64,000 nucleotides of DNA from JAEZHK01 sp040768845 (GTDB lineage Bacteria; Bacillota; Clostridia; Christensenellales; Aristaeellaceae): NCBI GenBank assembly GCA_040768845.1, contig JAXGME010000010.1:1-64000 (forward strand), in the 5' to 3' direction. The notes under the pieces are model-generated. The model was not told the DNA's origin. It saw only the letters and a program-made list of their open reading frames with translations, and did not search any database. Shown here in pieces: positions 8,299 to 17,133 of the stretch. Position 1 is the stretch's first letter; each line of letters starts with the position of its first letter. A program made the position numbers and the translations under genes.

Positions 8299-10647
8299 TT
8301 GAGAGAACGAAACCTTCGGGTTCTCGAATTTACGAAGATACGCGACCAGCTGGCGGCCCTTTGCCTTTCCGAAATGGGCAAAGCGCGCGCCGCCGCCCTC
8401 GTCCCCTCCGGCGATGAAAAAATGGTGCGCCTGTGGCAGGCGCAGACCTCGGAGGCCGGCACCGTGATGGCCTACTCCGGCGGTTCGCCGATGCAGTACT
8501 TCCCGGATGTGAGCGGCTTTGTCAAGGTCGCCGCCGCGGGAGGCACGCTGTCGATGAAGGCGCTGCTCTCCGTCGCGGAAGCGCTCAAGGCCGCGCGGCT
8601 GGTGCGGCAGGCCGTCGTCACCGATCGGGAGAGCACGCCCCGCGTCACCCAGCTGGCCTCCCACCTCAACACCCACCGGGAGCTGGAGGAGACCATTTTC
8701 AACGCCATCCTGTCGGAGGACGAGATCGCCGACCGCGCCAGCCCCGAACTCTACGATATTCGCAGGCACCTGCGGCTTCTGGCCGACCGGATGCGCGAGA
8801 AGCTCAACGCCTTTCTTCGCGGCGAAAACGCCAAGTATCTGCAGGACGCCATCATCACCCAGCGCAACGGGCGCTATGTGCTGCCGGTCAAGGCCGAATG
8901 CCGCGCCAGCGTGCCCGGGCTGATCCATGACCAGTCCGCCAGCGGCGCAACCCTCTTTATCGAACCCATGGCGGTGGTGGAAGCCGGAAACGACCTCAAG
9001 CAGTGGGCGGCGAAGGAGGAAAAGGAGATCGAGCGCATCCTGGCCCAGCTGTCGGCCGAGGTCGCGCCCGACGCCGCCTTCATCGCAAATAACCTGAACA
9101 TCCTTGCGGAGCTGGACGTGATCTTTGCCAAGGCCATTCTGGGCCGGCAGATGCGGGCGGTGGAACCCAAGCTCAACGCCGAGGGGCGGCTGAACATCGT
9201 CGCCGGCAGGCATCCGCTGATCGATCCGGCCCAGGTGGTGCCCATCAGCCTGTGGCTGGGCGGCGAGTTTACCACGCTGATCATCACCGGCCCCAATACC
9301 GGGGGCAAGACCGTGACCATGAAAACCGTGGGCCTGATGACGCTGATGGCCCAGGCCGGCCTTCAGGTGCCCGCAAACATTGGCACGGAACTGGCGATCT
9401 TCGACGAGGTGTTTGCCGACATCGGCGACGAGCAGTCCATCGAGCAGTCGCTGTCCACCTTCTCGTCCCACATGACCAACATCGTGGACATCCTGAAAAA
9501 CGTGACGCCCCGCTCGCTGGCGCTGTTTGACGAGCTGGGCGCGGGCACCGACCCCACCGAGGGCGCGGCGCTGGCGATGGCGATTTTGGAATACCTGCTG
9601 AAGCAGCGGGTGGTCACCCTGGCCACCACCCACTACTCCGAGCTCAAGGCCTTCGCGCTGTCCACCCGGGGCGTGGAAAACGCCTCGGTGGAGTTCAACG
9701 TGGAAACCCTCCGGCCCACCTACCGGCTGTCCATCGGCGTGCCCGGCAAGTCCAACGCCTTTGAGATCTCCCGCAAGCTGGGCCTGCCGGAGTACCTGAT
9801 CGAGAGCGCCGGCGAGCATTTGAGCAAGGAGCAGATCCGCTTTGAGGACGTGATCGCCAACGCCGAATACCACCGGCAGATCGCGGAAAAGGAGCGCAAG
9901 CTGGCCGAGGATGCCCACCGGGAAACCCAGGCGCTGCGCGACGAGGCGGAAAAAATGCGCCGGGAACTGGAGGCGCAGCGCGAAAACGCCATGCGCAAGG
10001 CTAAGGAGGACGCCCGCAAGGTGCTTCTGAAGGCCCAGCGGGAGGCCGAGGGCATCATTGCCGAACTCAAGCGCAGCCGCAAAAACGAGGGCGCGCCCCT
10101 CCGGGAGCACGAGCTGCACGAAATGCGCGCGCGCCTGCAAGCAGGCATTGACGAAACCGGCGAGCGCCTTCCCGACGCGCCGGCCCAGGGTGAGGCGCCC
10201 AAGAACCTGAAGCCGGGCGAGAGCGTCGAGATTCTCAAAACCGGCACCCGCGCCACCGTGGTGACGCCGCCGGACGACAAGGGCGAGGCGCTTGTGCAGG
10301 CGGGGGTGATGAAGCTCAAGGTATCGGCCGCCGGGCTTCGCCGCGTGCAGGAGCCCAAAAAGAAGGAGCGCACCTCCGGGATCATATCGTTGGCGCAGAA
10401 GCCGGTTTCGATGGAGTGCGACCTTCGGGGCATGACGCTGGAGGAGGCGCTTCTGGCGGTGGACATGTTCCTGGACGGCGCGCAAATTCAGCACCTGAAA
10501 AACGTGTCCATCATCCATGGCAAAGGCACGGGCGTGCTGCGCAGCGGCGTACAGCAGCATCTGAAGCAGCATCCCTTCGTCAAGGAGTTTCGTCTGGGCC
10601 GCTACGGTGAGGGCGAGGATGGCGTGACGGTGGTCACGCTGAAATAG
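8299..10647 (+). CDS. mutS2: MutS2 ATPase/endonuclease with Smr domain
   Basis: MutS2 proteins act on branched DNA to suppress recombination and, in Bacillus, on collided ribosomes. The 782-residue protein has the MutS core and lever, Walker A GPNTGGKT (about residues 332-339), Walker B LALFDELGAGTDPTE, a long charged coiled coil after residue 500, and a C-terminal Smr nuclease domain with DLRG and HGKGTG motifs. It has no mismatch-recognition domain I, as expected. The start is a TTG at 8299 with GGAG six bases upstream; the next in-frame ATG is 25 codons in and would cut the conserved N-terminus. It follows the U32 gene by three bases. Confidence 0.95.
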   Translation: MRERNLRVLEFTKIRDQLAALCLSEMGKARAAALVPSGDEKMVRLWQAQTSEAGTVMAYSGGSPMQYFPDVSGFVKVAAAGGTLSMKALLSVAEALKAARLVRQAVVTDRESTPRVTQLASHLNTHRELEETIFNAILSEDEIADRASPELYDIRRHLRLLADRMREKLNAFLRGENAKYLQDAIITQRNGRYVLPVKAECRASVPGLIHDQSASGATLFIEPMAVVEAGNDLKQWAAKEEKEIERILAQLSAEVAPDAAFIANNLNILAELDVIFAKAILGRQMRAVEPKLNAEGRLNIVAGRHPLIDPAQVVPISLWLGGEFTTLIITGPNTGGKTVTMKTVGLMTLMAQAGLQVPANIGTELAIFDEVFADIGDEQSIEQSLSTFSSHMTNIVDILKNVTPRSLALFDELGAGTDPTEGAALAMAILEYLLKQRVVTLATTHYSELKAFALSTRGVENASVEFNVETLRPTYRLSIGVPGKSNAFEISRKLGLPEYLIESAGEHLSKEQIRFEDVIANAEYHRQIAEKERKLAEDAHRETQALRDEAEKMRRELEAQRENAMRKAKEDARKVLLKAQREAEGIIAELKRSRKNEGAPLREHELHEMRARLQAGIDETGERLPDAPAQGEAPKNLKPGESVEILKTGTRATVVTPPDDKGEALVQAGVMKLKVSAAGLRRVQEPKKKERTSGIISLAQKPVSMECDLRGMTLEEALLAVDMFLDGAQIQHLKNVSIIHGKGTGVLRSGVQQHLKQHPFVKEFRLGRYGEGEDGVTVVTLK

Positions 10648-10659
10648 GGGGGGGCCCGC

Positions 10660-11343
10660 ATGAATCGAACCAAGATCCTTCTGGTGGACGATGACCCAAA
10701 CATTCGCCAGCTTGTGGGCCTGTACCTGACCCGGGAGGGCTTCGAGGTGCAGGAGGCCGAGCGGGGCGACGAGGCGCTGAAGGCCTTCAGGGCCTCAGCG
10801 CCCAACCTGATTCTTCTGGACATCATGCTGCCGGGCATGGACGGCTGGCAGGTGTGCCGCGAAGTGCGCAAGGTGTCCAACATCCCCATCATCATGCTCA
10901 CCGCGAAGGACGAAACCTTCGATAAGGTGCTGGGCCTTGAACTGGGCGCGGACGATTACATCGCCAAGCCCTTTGAGCCCAAGGAACTGGTGGCGCGGAT
11001 CAAGGCGGTCATCCGGCGCTATCAGAGCGCGGACGCACCCGATAAGGAACTGGTGTTTCCGGGGCTCACGGTCAACATCAGCCACTACACCGTATCCTAC
11101 CGGGGGCGCGAGGTGGAAATGCCGCCCAAGGAGCTGGAGCTTTTGTATTTTCTCGCCAGCCATCCCGGCGCGGTGTTCACGCGGGAGCAGCTGCTGGAGC
11201 AGGTATGGGGCTACGATTTCTTCGGCGATTCCAGAACGGTGGACGTGCACATCAAGCGGCTGCGCGAAAAGCTGGACGGCGAGGGCCTGGGCTGGAACAT
11301 CAAGACCGTGTGGGGCGTAGGCTATAAGTTTGAGGTCAAGTAG
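10660..11343 (+). CDS. OmpR/PhoB-family response regulator
   Basis: The 227-residue protein has a receiver domain with the acidic pocket DDD (residues 10-12), phospho-acceptor Asp54 (LILLDIML), and conserved Lys near residue 104 (IAKPFEPKEL), followed by an OmpR-type winged helix (about 130-225, ending WGVGYKFEVK). It is 12 bases behind mutS2 and ends one base before the kinase gene, so the pair is cotranscribed. Resemblance is to the WalR/ResD/CssR group of Gram-positive regulators. The htrA gene behind the kinase suggests an envelope or secretion-stress role. Confidence 0.93.
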   Translation: MNRTKILLVDDDPNIRQLVGLYLTREGFEVQEAERGDEALKAFRASAPNLILLDIMLPGMDGWQVCREVRKVSNIPIIMLTAKDETFDKVLGLELGADDYIAKPFEPKELVARIKAVIRRYQSADAPDKELVFPGLTVNISHYTVSYRGREVEMPPKELELLYFLASHPGAVFTREQLLEQVWGYDFFGDSRTVDVHIKRLREKLDGEGLGWNIKTVWGVGYKFEVK

Positions 11344-12795
11344 ATGAAAAACAGGCTGTTCTGGCGCATGTTCGGGGCATTCCTGGCGGCGCTTCTGGTG
11401 ACGGTGGTGGTGCTGTCGCTGCTCATGGTCGTCATGGTGCGCGAGGAGCGCCAGGACCAGCTGGAGGACGAGGTGCGCATGCAGGCGCGGGACGTGGCGC
11501 AGCTTCTGTCCCAGCGGGACAGCCTGGGCATCAGCCGGAGCGACCGCTCGCTCTACAACACACTCAATTGGAAGATCACCGAGATCAGCGAAACCTACAA
11601 CGCCAACGTGTGGCTGGTCACCTCCAGCGGCGCGACGCTGATTCTGGGCCGGCAGGACTACACCAGCGAACAGCTCAACGACGCTTCCGTGCTGGAGCAG
11701 ATCTACAAGGTGCTCTCCGGTGAGGAGATCCGCGTACAGGGGCTGATCCCGGAGTTGGGCGACCAGATGGTGACCATCGGGGTGCCCTGGCGGTATCGGA
11801 ACCAGCGGGTGGTGGGCGCGGTGCTTTTGCACATCTCCACCATGTCGCTCTCGGTGGACTACAGCGACATGGTGCGAAACGCGCTGATCGCCGCGGCGGT
11901 GGCGATGGTGCTGGGCGCGGCGCTGGCGCTTTTCATCTCCCGGCGCCAGTCCGAGCCGCTGCGCAGGATCAACCGCGCGGTCCGGCGGTTTGCCGCGGGG
12001 TATCTGGACGAGCGGGTGGATATCCGGGGCGACCAGGAATTGGTGCAGCTGGGCGCATCGCTCAACAAGATGGCGGAGGACTTGAAAAACCTGGAGGAGT
12101 CCCGCCGCAGCTTTGTGGCCAGCGTGTCCCACGAGCTGCGCTCGCCCCTCACCAGCATCAGCGGGTACGTGTCCGGCATGCTGGACGGCACCATTGACGA
12201 GGCCGAGCGGCCCAGATACCTCAAGGTGGTGCTTTCGGAAACCGCGCGGCTTACGAAGCTGGTGAACGATCTTCTGGAGCTGTCCAAGTTTGAATCCGGC
12301 AAGTTCCCGCTGACAAAGACCGCCTTTGACGTCAACGAGCTGATGCGGGTGGAGCTTCTCAAGTTTGAGCGGCGCATCGACGACAAGCGCCTTGAGGTCG
12401 ACGTGGACTTTCGCGAGGACCCCTGCCGCGTCTGGGCCGACGCGGACCGCATCCGTCAGGTGGCCACAAACCTGATCGATAACGCCGTCAAGTTTGCCCC
12501 CGAGGGCGCGAGCCTCCGGCTCACCACCGAGGTCGCGGGCGACATCTGCTACGTCGGCGTGTTCAATCAGGGCCCGTCGATTCCCCAGGAGGACGTTCCG
12601 TTTCTCTTCGACCGGTTTTACAAGGCGGACAAGGCGCATACTTCCGGTATGGGCACCGGATTGGGATTATCGATCGTCAAGCGCATACTGGAGCAGCACG
12701 GGCAGGCGATCCGGGTTTCCACAGGGATCAGCGGCACGACGTTCACCTTCACGCTGGAGCGGGCGCGGCCGGAGTTGGGAGAGGGGACACCATGA
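11344..12795 (+). CDS. HAMP-domain sensor histidine kinase
   Basis: The 483-residue membrane kinase has TM1 at residues 9-31, an extracytoplasmic sensor of about 140 residues, TM2 near 178-200, a HAMP linker, a HisKA domain with the phospho-acceptor His at about 263 (SVSHELRSPLTS) and a HATPase domain with N box NLIDNAVKF and G boxes GMGTGLGLSIVK. Its ATG follows the regulator stop directly, and its own stop overlaps the htrA start in ATGA. Partner of the preceding response regulator. The signal sensed is not evident from the sensor segment. Confidence 0.93.
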   Translation: MKNRLFWRMFGAFLAALLVTVVVLSLLMVVMVREERQDQLEDEVRMQARDVAQLLSQRDSLGISRSDRSLYNTLNWKITEISETYNANVWLVTSSGATLILGRQDYTSEQLNDASVLEQIYKVLSGEEIRVQGLIPELGDQMVTIGVPWRYRNQRVVGAVLLHISTMSLSVDYSDMVRNALIAAAVAMVLGAALALFISRRQSEPLRRINRAVRRFAAGYLDERVDIRGDQELVQLGASLNKMAEDLKNLEESRRSFVASVSHELRSPLTSISGYVSGMLDGTIDEAERPRYLKVVLSETARLTKLVNDLLELSKFESGKFPLTKTAFDVNELMRVELLKFERRIDDKRLEVDVDFREDPCRVWADADRIRQVATNLIDNAVKFAPEGASLRLTTEVAGDICYVGVFNQGPSIPQEDVPFLFDRFYKADKAHTSGMGTGLGLSIVKRILEQHGQAIRVSTGISGTTFTFTLERARPELGEGTP

Positions 12796-13910
12796 CAAGG
12801 CGCATCACACGGGGAGAATTTACGCGGTACGCGGCGTTTCTGGCGGCGCTTCTGGTGGCGGCGCTGACCGGCGCCCTGACGGCGCAGGCGGCTTCCGGCA
12901 CGCCCCATTCGGCCATCTACTCCTCCGAAAACCCGATCCCCGCGATCGCGGAGCGCGTGCGCCCCGCGGTGGTGCAGGTCATCAACGTCGTCCAAAGCTG
13001 GAGCCAGCGGGACGGCGCAATGAGCGAGGATCAGGCCTTCGGTTCCGGCGTCTATTTTGACGAGCGGGGCTACATCATCACCAACTACCACGTGGTGGAG
13101 GGCGCCGACCTCATTGACGTCAAGCTGCTGGGGGGCGAGCGCATCCCGGCGGCGCTGGTAGGCTATGACGATGGAACCGACATTGCGGTGCTCAAGGTGG
13201 AGGACGCAATCGACGCCACCCCTGTGCCCTTCGGGGATTCCGACGCGATTCAGATCGGCGAGCTTGCCATCGCCATCGGCAACCCCGGCGCCACGGACAG
13301 CGTGCTTTTCGGCACCGTCACCGCCGGCATCATCTCCGCCGTCAACCGGGTGGATATCGACGCGGGCAACTTTACACGCAGCGTGCCGGTCATTCAGACG
13401 GATGCCGCCATCAACACCGGCAACAGCGGCGGCGCGCTTTTAAACGCCCGGGGCGAGCTGATCGGCATTCCGACGCTGAAGATCATGTATGACACCACCA
13501 CGGTGTTCGAGGGGCTGGGCTTTGCGGTGCCCTCCAACACCGTCGAGCCGCTGATCCGGCAGATCATCGAAACGGGCAGGGTGGTCAGGCCGCGGATGGG
13601 CGTCGTCGTGCAGGATTTTGACGGCCCGGACGAGCCGCTGTCGAGGTTTCCGCCGGCGGGCGCGCAGGTGGTGAGCCTGGAGCCGGGCGGGCCTGCGGAC
13701 CGCGCGGGGGTGCGCCTGTACGACATCGTGACGGGCGTCAACGGCCTGCGCGTCAAGACCATCAACCAGTTGACCGGGGAGATCGACAGGCATCAGGCCG
13801 GGGATCAGGTGACGCTTGACGTCTACCGCGCCTACGATCCGGATACCGGCGAGATGCTCAGACAACCGGAATCGCTGACGGTCACCGTGAGGCTGGAACT
13901 GATCGACTGA
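12792..13910 (+). CDS. htrA: HtrA/DegP-like membrane-anchored serine protease with PDZ domain
   Basis: HtrA proteases degrade or refold misfolded proteins outside the membrane. The 372-residue protein has an N-terminal hydrophobic anchor or signal (residues 13-33), a trypsin-like domain with His100 (TNYHVVEG), Asp130 (DGTDIAVLKV) and Ser212 (NTGNSGGALL), and one C-terminal PDZ domain (about 265-360). All catalytic residues are present. It is translationally coupled to the sensor kinase, an arrangement that recalls the CssRS-HtrA secretion-stress circuit of Bacillus, though here all three are one operon. Confidence 0.93.
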   Translation: MTRRITRGEFTRYAAFLAALLVAALTGALTAQAASGTPHSAIYSSENPIPAIAERVRPAVVQVINVVQSWSQRDGAMSEDQAFGSGVYFDERGYIITNYHVVEGADLIDVKLLGGERIPAALVGYDDGTDIAVLKVEDAIDATPVPFGDSDAIQIGELAIAIGNPGATDSVLFGTVTAGIISAVNRVDIDAGNFTRSVPVIQTDAAINTGNSGGALLNARGELIGIPTLKIMYDTTTVFEGLGFAVPSNTVEPLIRQIIETGRVVRPRMGVVVQDFDGPDEPLSRFPPAGAQVVSLEPGGPADRAGVRLYDIVTGVNGLRVKTINQLTGEIDRHQAGDQVTLDVYRAYDPDTGEMLRQPESLTVTVRLELID

Positions 13911-13928
13911 TGGGCGGGAGGAAAGCGC

Positions 13929-14546
13929 ATGAAGGTGCTGATCATCAACGGAAGCCCCAATCCGGAGGGTTGTACGTTTACCGCGCTGGCGGAGGTGGCC
14001 GCGCGGCTCGAGGCGAACGGCATTGAGACCGAGGTTTTTCAGATAGGCCGAAGCCCCGTGCGCGGATGCATCGACTGTGGCGGCTGCCGCAACAACCGCT
14101 GCGCCTTTGACGATATCGCAAACCAGGCGCTGGCGAAAATCGAGGGCTGTGACGGCCTGGTGATCGGCTCGCCGGTGTACTACGCCTCGCCCAACGGCAG
14201 CCTGATCGCGCTTTTGGACAGGATGTTCTTTGCCGGCGGCGCGCTGATGCGCTTGAAGCCCTGCGCCACCGTCGTTTCCGCGCGGCGGGCGGGCACCACC
14301 GCCGCCCTTGAGGTACTGAATAAATACCCCACCATTGCCCAGATGCCGCTCGTTGCCTCCAAATACTGGAACATGGTGCACGGCAACGACCCCGCCGAGG
14401 TCTTGTCAGACGAGGAGGGCGTGAACACCATGCGCGCGCTGGGCGATAACATGGCCTACCTTCTGAAGTGCATTGAGGCGGGGAGAAAATCTGGGCTTAC
14501 ACAGCCTGCGCCACAGCCGCCTCTTTTCACCAATTTCATCCGATGA
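13929..14546 (+). CDS. Flavodoxin-fold iron-sulfur flavoprotein (NADPH-dependent FMN reductase family)
   Basis: The 205-residue protein opens with the FMN-reductase motif MKVLIINGSPNPEGCT and carries the compact cysteine cluster C-x2-C-x2-C-x4-C (residues 49-59 roughly, CIDCGGC then C) typical of iron-sulfur flavoproteins that carry electrons between ferredoxin and other acceptors. The second flavin segment GSPVYYASPNG and the family tail TNFIR are present. GGGAGG precedes the ATG. Its stop overlaps the start of the next gene, so the two are coupled. The electron acceptor is unknown. Confidence 0.85.
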   Translation: MKVLIINGSPNPEGCTFTALAEVAARLEANGIETEVFQIGRSPVRGCIDCGGCRNNRCAFDDIANQALAKIEGCDGLVIGSPVYYASPNGSLIALLDRMFFAGGALMRLKPCATVVSARRAGTTAALEVLNKYPTIAQMPLVASKYWNMVHGNDPAEVLSDEEGVNTMRALGDNMAYLLKCIEAGRKSGLTQPAPQPPLFTNFIR

Positions 14547-14890
14547 GCGCGTATTCCGTGCGGATGGGCGTGCGCCTTTTCACGCCCGGCGGGGAGAAGT
14601 GCTTTGGCCCGGGCATTGCGGACGTGCTGGAGCGCATTGAAAGGCACGGCTCCCTGCGCAAGGCCGCGGGGGAAATGAACATGGCCTATTCCCGCGCCTG
14701 GCAGCTGGTGCGCGCCTGCGAAGCGGCGCTGGGGTTTGAACTGATCGAACGGGCCGTCGGCGGGCACGCGGGCGGCGGCTCGCGGCTGACGCCCCGGGGC
14801 GCGAAACTGCTAGCGGATTACCGCGGCCTTGAGGCGCGGCTCAAAGCGGCGGCGGCGGATCTGGCCTCGTCGATCTTTCCCGGGGGGTGA
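14543..14890 (+). CDS. ModE-like winged helix-turn-helix protein without ligand domain
   Basis: The 115-residue protein matches the N-terminal DNA-binding domain of molybdate regulator ModE and LysR proteins: a helix-turn-helix GSLRKAAGEMNMAYSRAWQL and the wing LTPRGAKLLADY. The C-terminal molbindin domains of true ModE are absent, so it either acts with a separate sensor or is a constitutive DNA-binding protein. Start is the ATG inside the flavoprotein stop. No molybdate transport or molybdenum-enzyme gene is nearby. Confidence 0.8.
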   Translation: MSAYSVRMGVRLFTPGGEKCFGPGIADVLERIERHGSLRKAAGEMNMAYSRAWQLVRACEAALGFELIERAVGGHAGGGSRLTPRGAKLLADYRGLEARLKAAAADLASSIFPGG

Positions 14891-14894
14891 CGGA

Positions 14895-14917
14895 GCCGCC
14901 CGCAGGCTGCGGGCGGC
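14895..14917. terminator. Hairpin between convergent genes
   Basis: A perfect 10-bp inverted repeat (14895-14904 with 14908-14917, three-base loop) sits between the convergent ModE-like gene and amrS. It has no T-run on either side, so termination is probable from position only. Confidence 0.5.
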
Positions 14918-14930
14918 CTCGGCGTTACGG

Positions 14931-15740
14931 TCATAGATTGCCCAGGTACACGTGGGAAAGGTGCCGGTGGGCGGCGTCCCGAAGGGCGTAGAGGGTGCTC
15001 GCGGGCGTGGGGGCGCCGGCGTAGCGGTGGCGGGGAAAGCAGCGGGAGAGGTGCAGCGGAATGTCGCCGAGGCCGGAGAGCCAGGCGGCGAGGCGGCCGA
15101 TTTCCTCGGGGGCATCGTTTCGCCCCGGAACCACCAGGGTGGTCACCTCTACATGACAGCTTTGGCTGAGGCGCGCGATGAAGGCCTTGACCGTTTCGAG
15201 ATCGCCGCCCACCCAGTCGTAATAGTCCTGGGTAAAGCCCTTCAGGTCCACGTTGGCGGCGTCAATCATCGGGATCAGCTCCTCCAGCGGCGCAAGGCAG
15301 AAGCAGCCGTTGGTGACGAGTATATTTTGCATGCCCCGCGCTCGGATCTCCCGCGCGCAGTCCCGCACAAACTCAAACCCCACCAGCGGTTCGTTGTAGG
15401 TATAGGCGAGACCGATGTTGCCCCGGGGCGTCAGCGATTCCGCCAGGGACGCCAGTTCCGCCGGGGCCGTCTTTTGGCCGCCCGCGGGCGCGGCCATCGC
15501 GATTTCGTGGTTCTGGCAGAAGGGACAGCGGAGGTTGCAGCCGAAGCTGCCCACCGAGAGCACCATGCGGCCCGGGCGGAACCGAGCCAACGGCTTTTTT
15601 TCCACCGGGTCCAGTGCGATGGCGGAGACGAGGCCGGCGTTCAGGCAGTCCTTTCCGCCTTCGCCGCCCCGGGCGCGGCAGCGGCCCACCGAGCCTTCGC
15701 CGAGGGCGCAGTGGTGGGGGCACAAGGGGCAGCGCGTCAT
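14931..15740 (-). CDS. amrS: AmmeMemoRadiSam system radical SAM enzyme (AmrS)
   Basis: AmrS is the radical SAM partner of the Memo and AMMECR1 proteins in a conserved three-part system whose reaction is not established. The 269-residue protein has the radical SAM motif GCNLRCPFCQNHEIA (three cysteines spaced C-x3-C-x2-C) and resembles pyruvate formate-lyase activating enzymes, plus four conserved cysteines at the N-terminus (CPLCPHHCALGEGSVGRC). Its ATG overlaps the stop of the Memo-AMMECR1 fusion gene. It ends the minus-strand run that begins with deoR, which also contains a glycyl radical enzyme. Confidence 0.9.
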   Translation of the reverse strand: MTRCPLCPHHCALGEGSVGRCRARGGEGGKDCLNAGLVSAIALDPVEKKPLARFRPGRMVLSVGSFGCNLRCPFCQNHEIAMAAPAGGQKTAPAELASLAESLTPRGNIGLAYTYNEPLVGFEFVRDCAREIRARGMQNILVTNGCFCLAPLEELIPMIDAANVDLKGFTQDYYDWVGGDLETVKAFIARLSQSCHVEVTTLVVPGRNDAPEEIGRLAAWLSGLGDIPLHLSRCFPRHRYAGAPTPASTLYALRDAAHRHLSHVYLGNL

Positions 15741-17119
15741 GTGTAGCGCACCACCTGAAAGCGCTCGAGGGATACGCGCTCGCCCTCGCCGATGCCCGCC
15801 TTGCGCCGCGCGATGGCCACCTGCGTGTCGGCGGTGTCCACGCCCTCCAGCATTGGCAGAAGCAGTCCCCGCCGCCGCCCGCTGGACACGATCACCCCGT
15901 ACTTTGCAGGGTCGAGATCGGCGAGCTCCGCTGGCTCCGGCGTGCCCAGCACGTCCACGCTGTAGACGAGTTCGGGAAGCTCCGCCGCCTCCACCGGGTC
16001 AAAGCGCGGGTCTTCCCGCCCGGCGGACACCGCGTTGCGCAGCACTTCCTCGGCGACAGAGGGCGTGACCGGCCGGATTGTGCCGATGCAGCCCCGGAGC
16101 TTTCCGTGCTTTTTCAACGATACAAAGGTTCCGGCCGCCTCCCGCAGCATCCAATCGGGAAGGCCGTCCGGAAGGCGCGCGCGCCTTCCCGTCCGCACGA
16201 AGGTTTCCAGCGAGATCCGCGCCAGATGGACGGCGGGGCTTTCGCTCGCACGGCGGTGCGCCACGCGGTCCGCCTCGGCGCGAAGATACGCCTCGCCGAA
16301 GCGGCGGGCTTCGTCCGGGTCCAGAGGCTCAAAGGCGGCCACCGCGTAGCCTACGCCGAAGGGGCCCTCGTAGGAGAGCAGTTCCGGCTTCACCGATACG
16401 CCGTCCAGCGCGCCGGCCATGATCTGGAAGCTGCCGGTGCCGCAGGCGGCGGCCGCCTCGTTCAATTCCGGCGAAAGCGTCAAAAAGTCCAGAAAGCTTC
16501 CGGACGCCATTGCCCGGGTGACGCACCGGTCGTATTTTGCACCCTCCGGCGCGAAGCCGTAGGGGCCGTCTGCCGTCAGCTTGTGGCTGAGGTCGCCGCT
16601 GGCCAGCACCACCGCCCGCCGGTTCAGTTTACCGGCGGCCCGGGCAACCGCCTGGCCCAGACGATAGTGATCGATGGGGGACAGCCCGGAAAGGCCGATC
16701 CGCACGATTTTTGCCCCGGGACAGGCGGCGCGCACCATGCGAAGCGGCACGAAGGTGCCGTGGTCCAGCGCGCCGTCACGCGATCCCTTCGTTCCCGCGG
16801 GGACGCCTTCCTGTGCCGCGGCTTCGGCGATGGCGACAACCAACGCCGCGTCGTATTCCACGCAAAGGCGCACCTGCGGCGCGCCAAAGCGCGCCATATC
16901 GCCGGCGGCGCGGTCACCGGGGGAGATGTGAAAGTAGTCCGCGTAGACAGTGGCGTGGGGTGAGAGGATCACAAGCGTATCCGGCTCCAGCGCCGCGATG
17001 CGCCGCGCACAGGCCTCAAATGCGGCGATCGTGGCGGCGATGCCCTTCTCGCGGCCGCGCCCCACCTCCGGCAGGATGACCGGCGGATGCGGCATGATGA
17101 ACGCGCCGATGATGGACAT
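15737..17119 (-). CDS. AmmeMemoRadiSam system fusion protein: Memo (AmrB) and AMMECR1 (AmrA) domains
   Basis: The 460-residue protein joins two domains that are separate in many genomes. Residues 1 to about 265 are a Memo domain, a fold of class III extradiol dioxygenase type with conserved histidines (IMPHPPVILPE, SPHATVYADY, GDLSHKL). Residues about 280-460 are an AMMECR1 domain with its hallmark GKLRGCIGTI. The fusion keeps all three parts of the system in two adjacent genes. GGAGG precedes the ATG. The biochemical role is unknown; the dioxygenase-like fold and the radical SAM partner suggest modification or cleavage of a small molecule or cofactor. Confidence 0.92.
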   Translation of the reverse strand: MSIIGAFIMPHPPVILPEVGRGREKGIAATIAAFEACARRIAALEPDTLVILSPHATVYADYFHISPGDRAAGDMARFGAPQVRLCVEYDAALVVAIAEAAAQEGVPAGTKGSRDGALDHGTFVPLRMVRAACPGAKIVRIGLSGLSPIDHYRLGQAVARAAGKLNRRAVVLASGDLSHKLTADGPYGFAPEGAKYDRCVTRAMASGSFLDFLTLSPELNEAAAACGTGSFQIMAGALDGVSVKPELLSYEGPFGVGYAVAAFEPLDPDEARRFGEAYLRAEADRVAHRRASESPAVHLARISLETFVRTGRRARLPDGLPDWMLREAAGTFVSLKKHGKLRGCIGTIRPVTPSVAEEVLRNAVSAGREDPRFDPVEAAELPELVYSVDVLGTPEPAELADLDPAKYGVIVSSGRRRGLLLPMLEGVDTADTQVAIARRKAGIGEGERVSLERFQVVRYT

Positions 17120-17133
17120 GGGCTCCTCCTTCC

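Noticed and set aside
7714..10572. Long open frame (952 codons) on the minus strand opposite the U32 peptidase and mutS2 genes
   Set aside because: It is the antisense shadow of two well-supported genes; composition is Gln/His/Arg/Gly-rich as expected from high GC at third positions, with no domain and no ribosome binding site.
14543..14890. Full-length molybdate regulator ModE
   Set aside because: Only the DNA-binding domain is present; the molbindin region and any molybdate transporter genes are missing.
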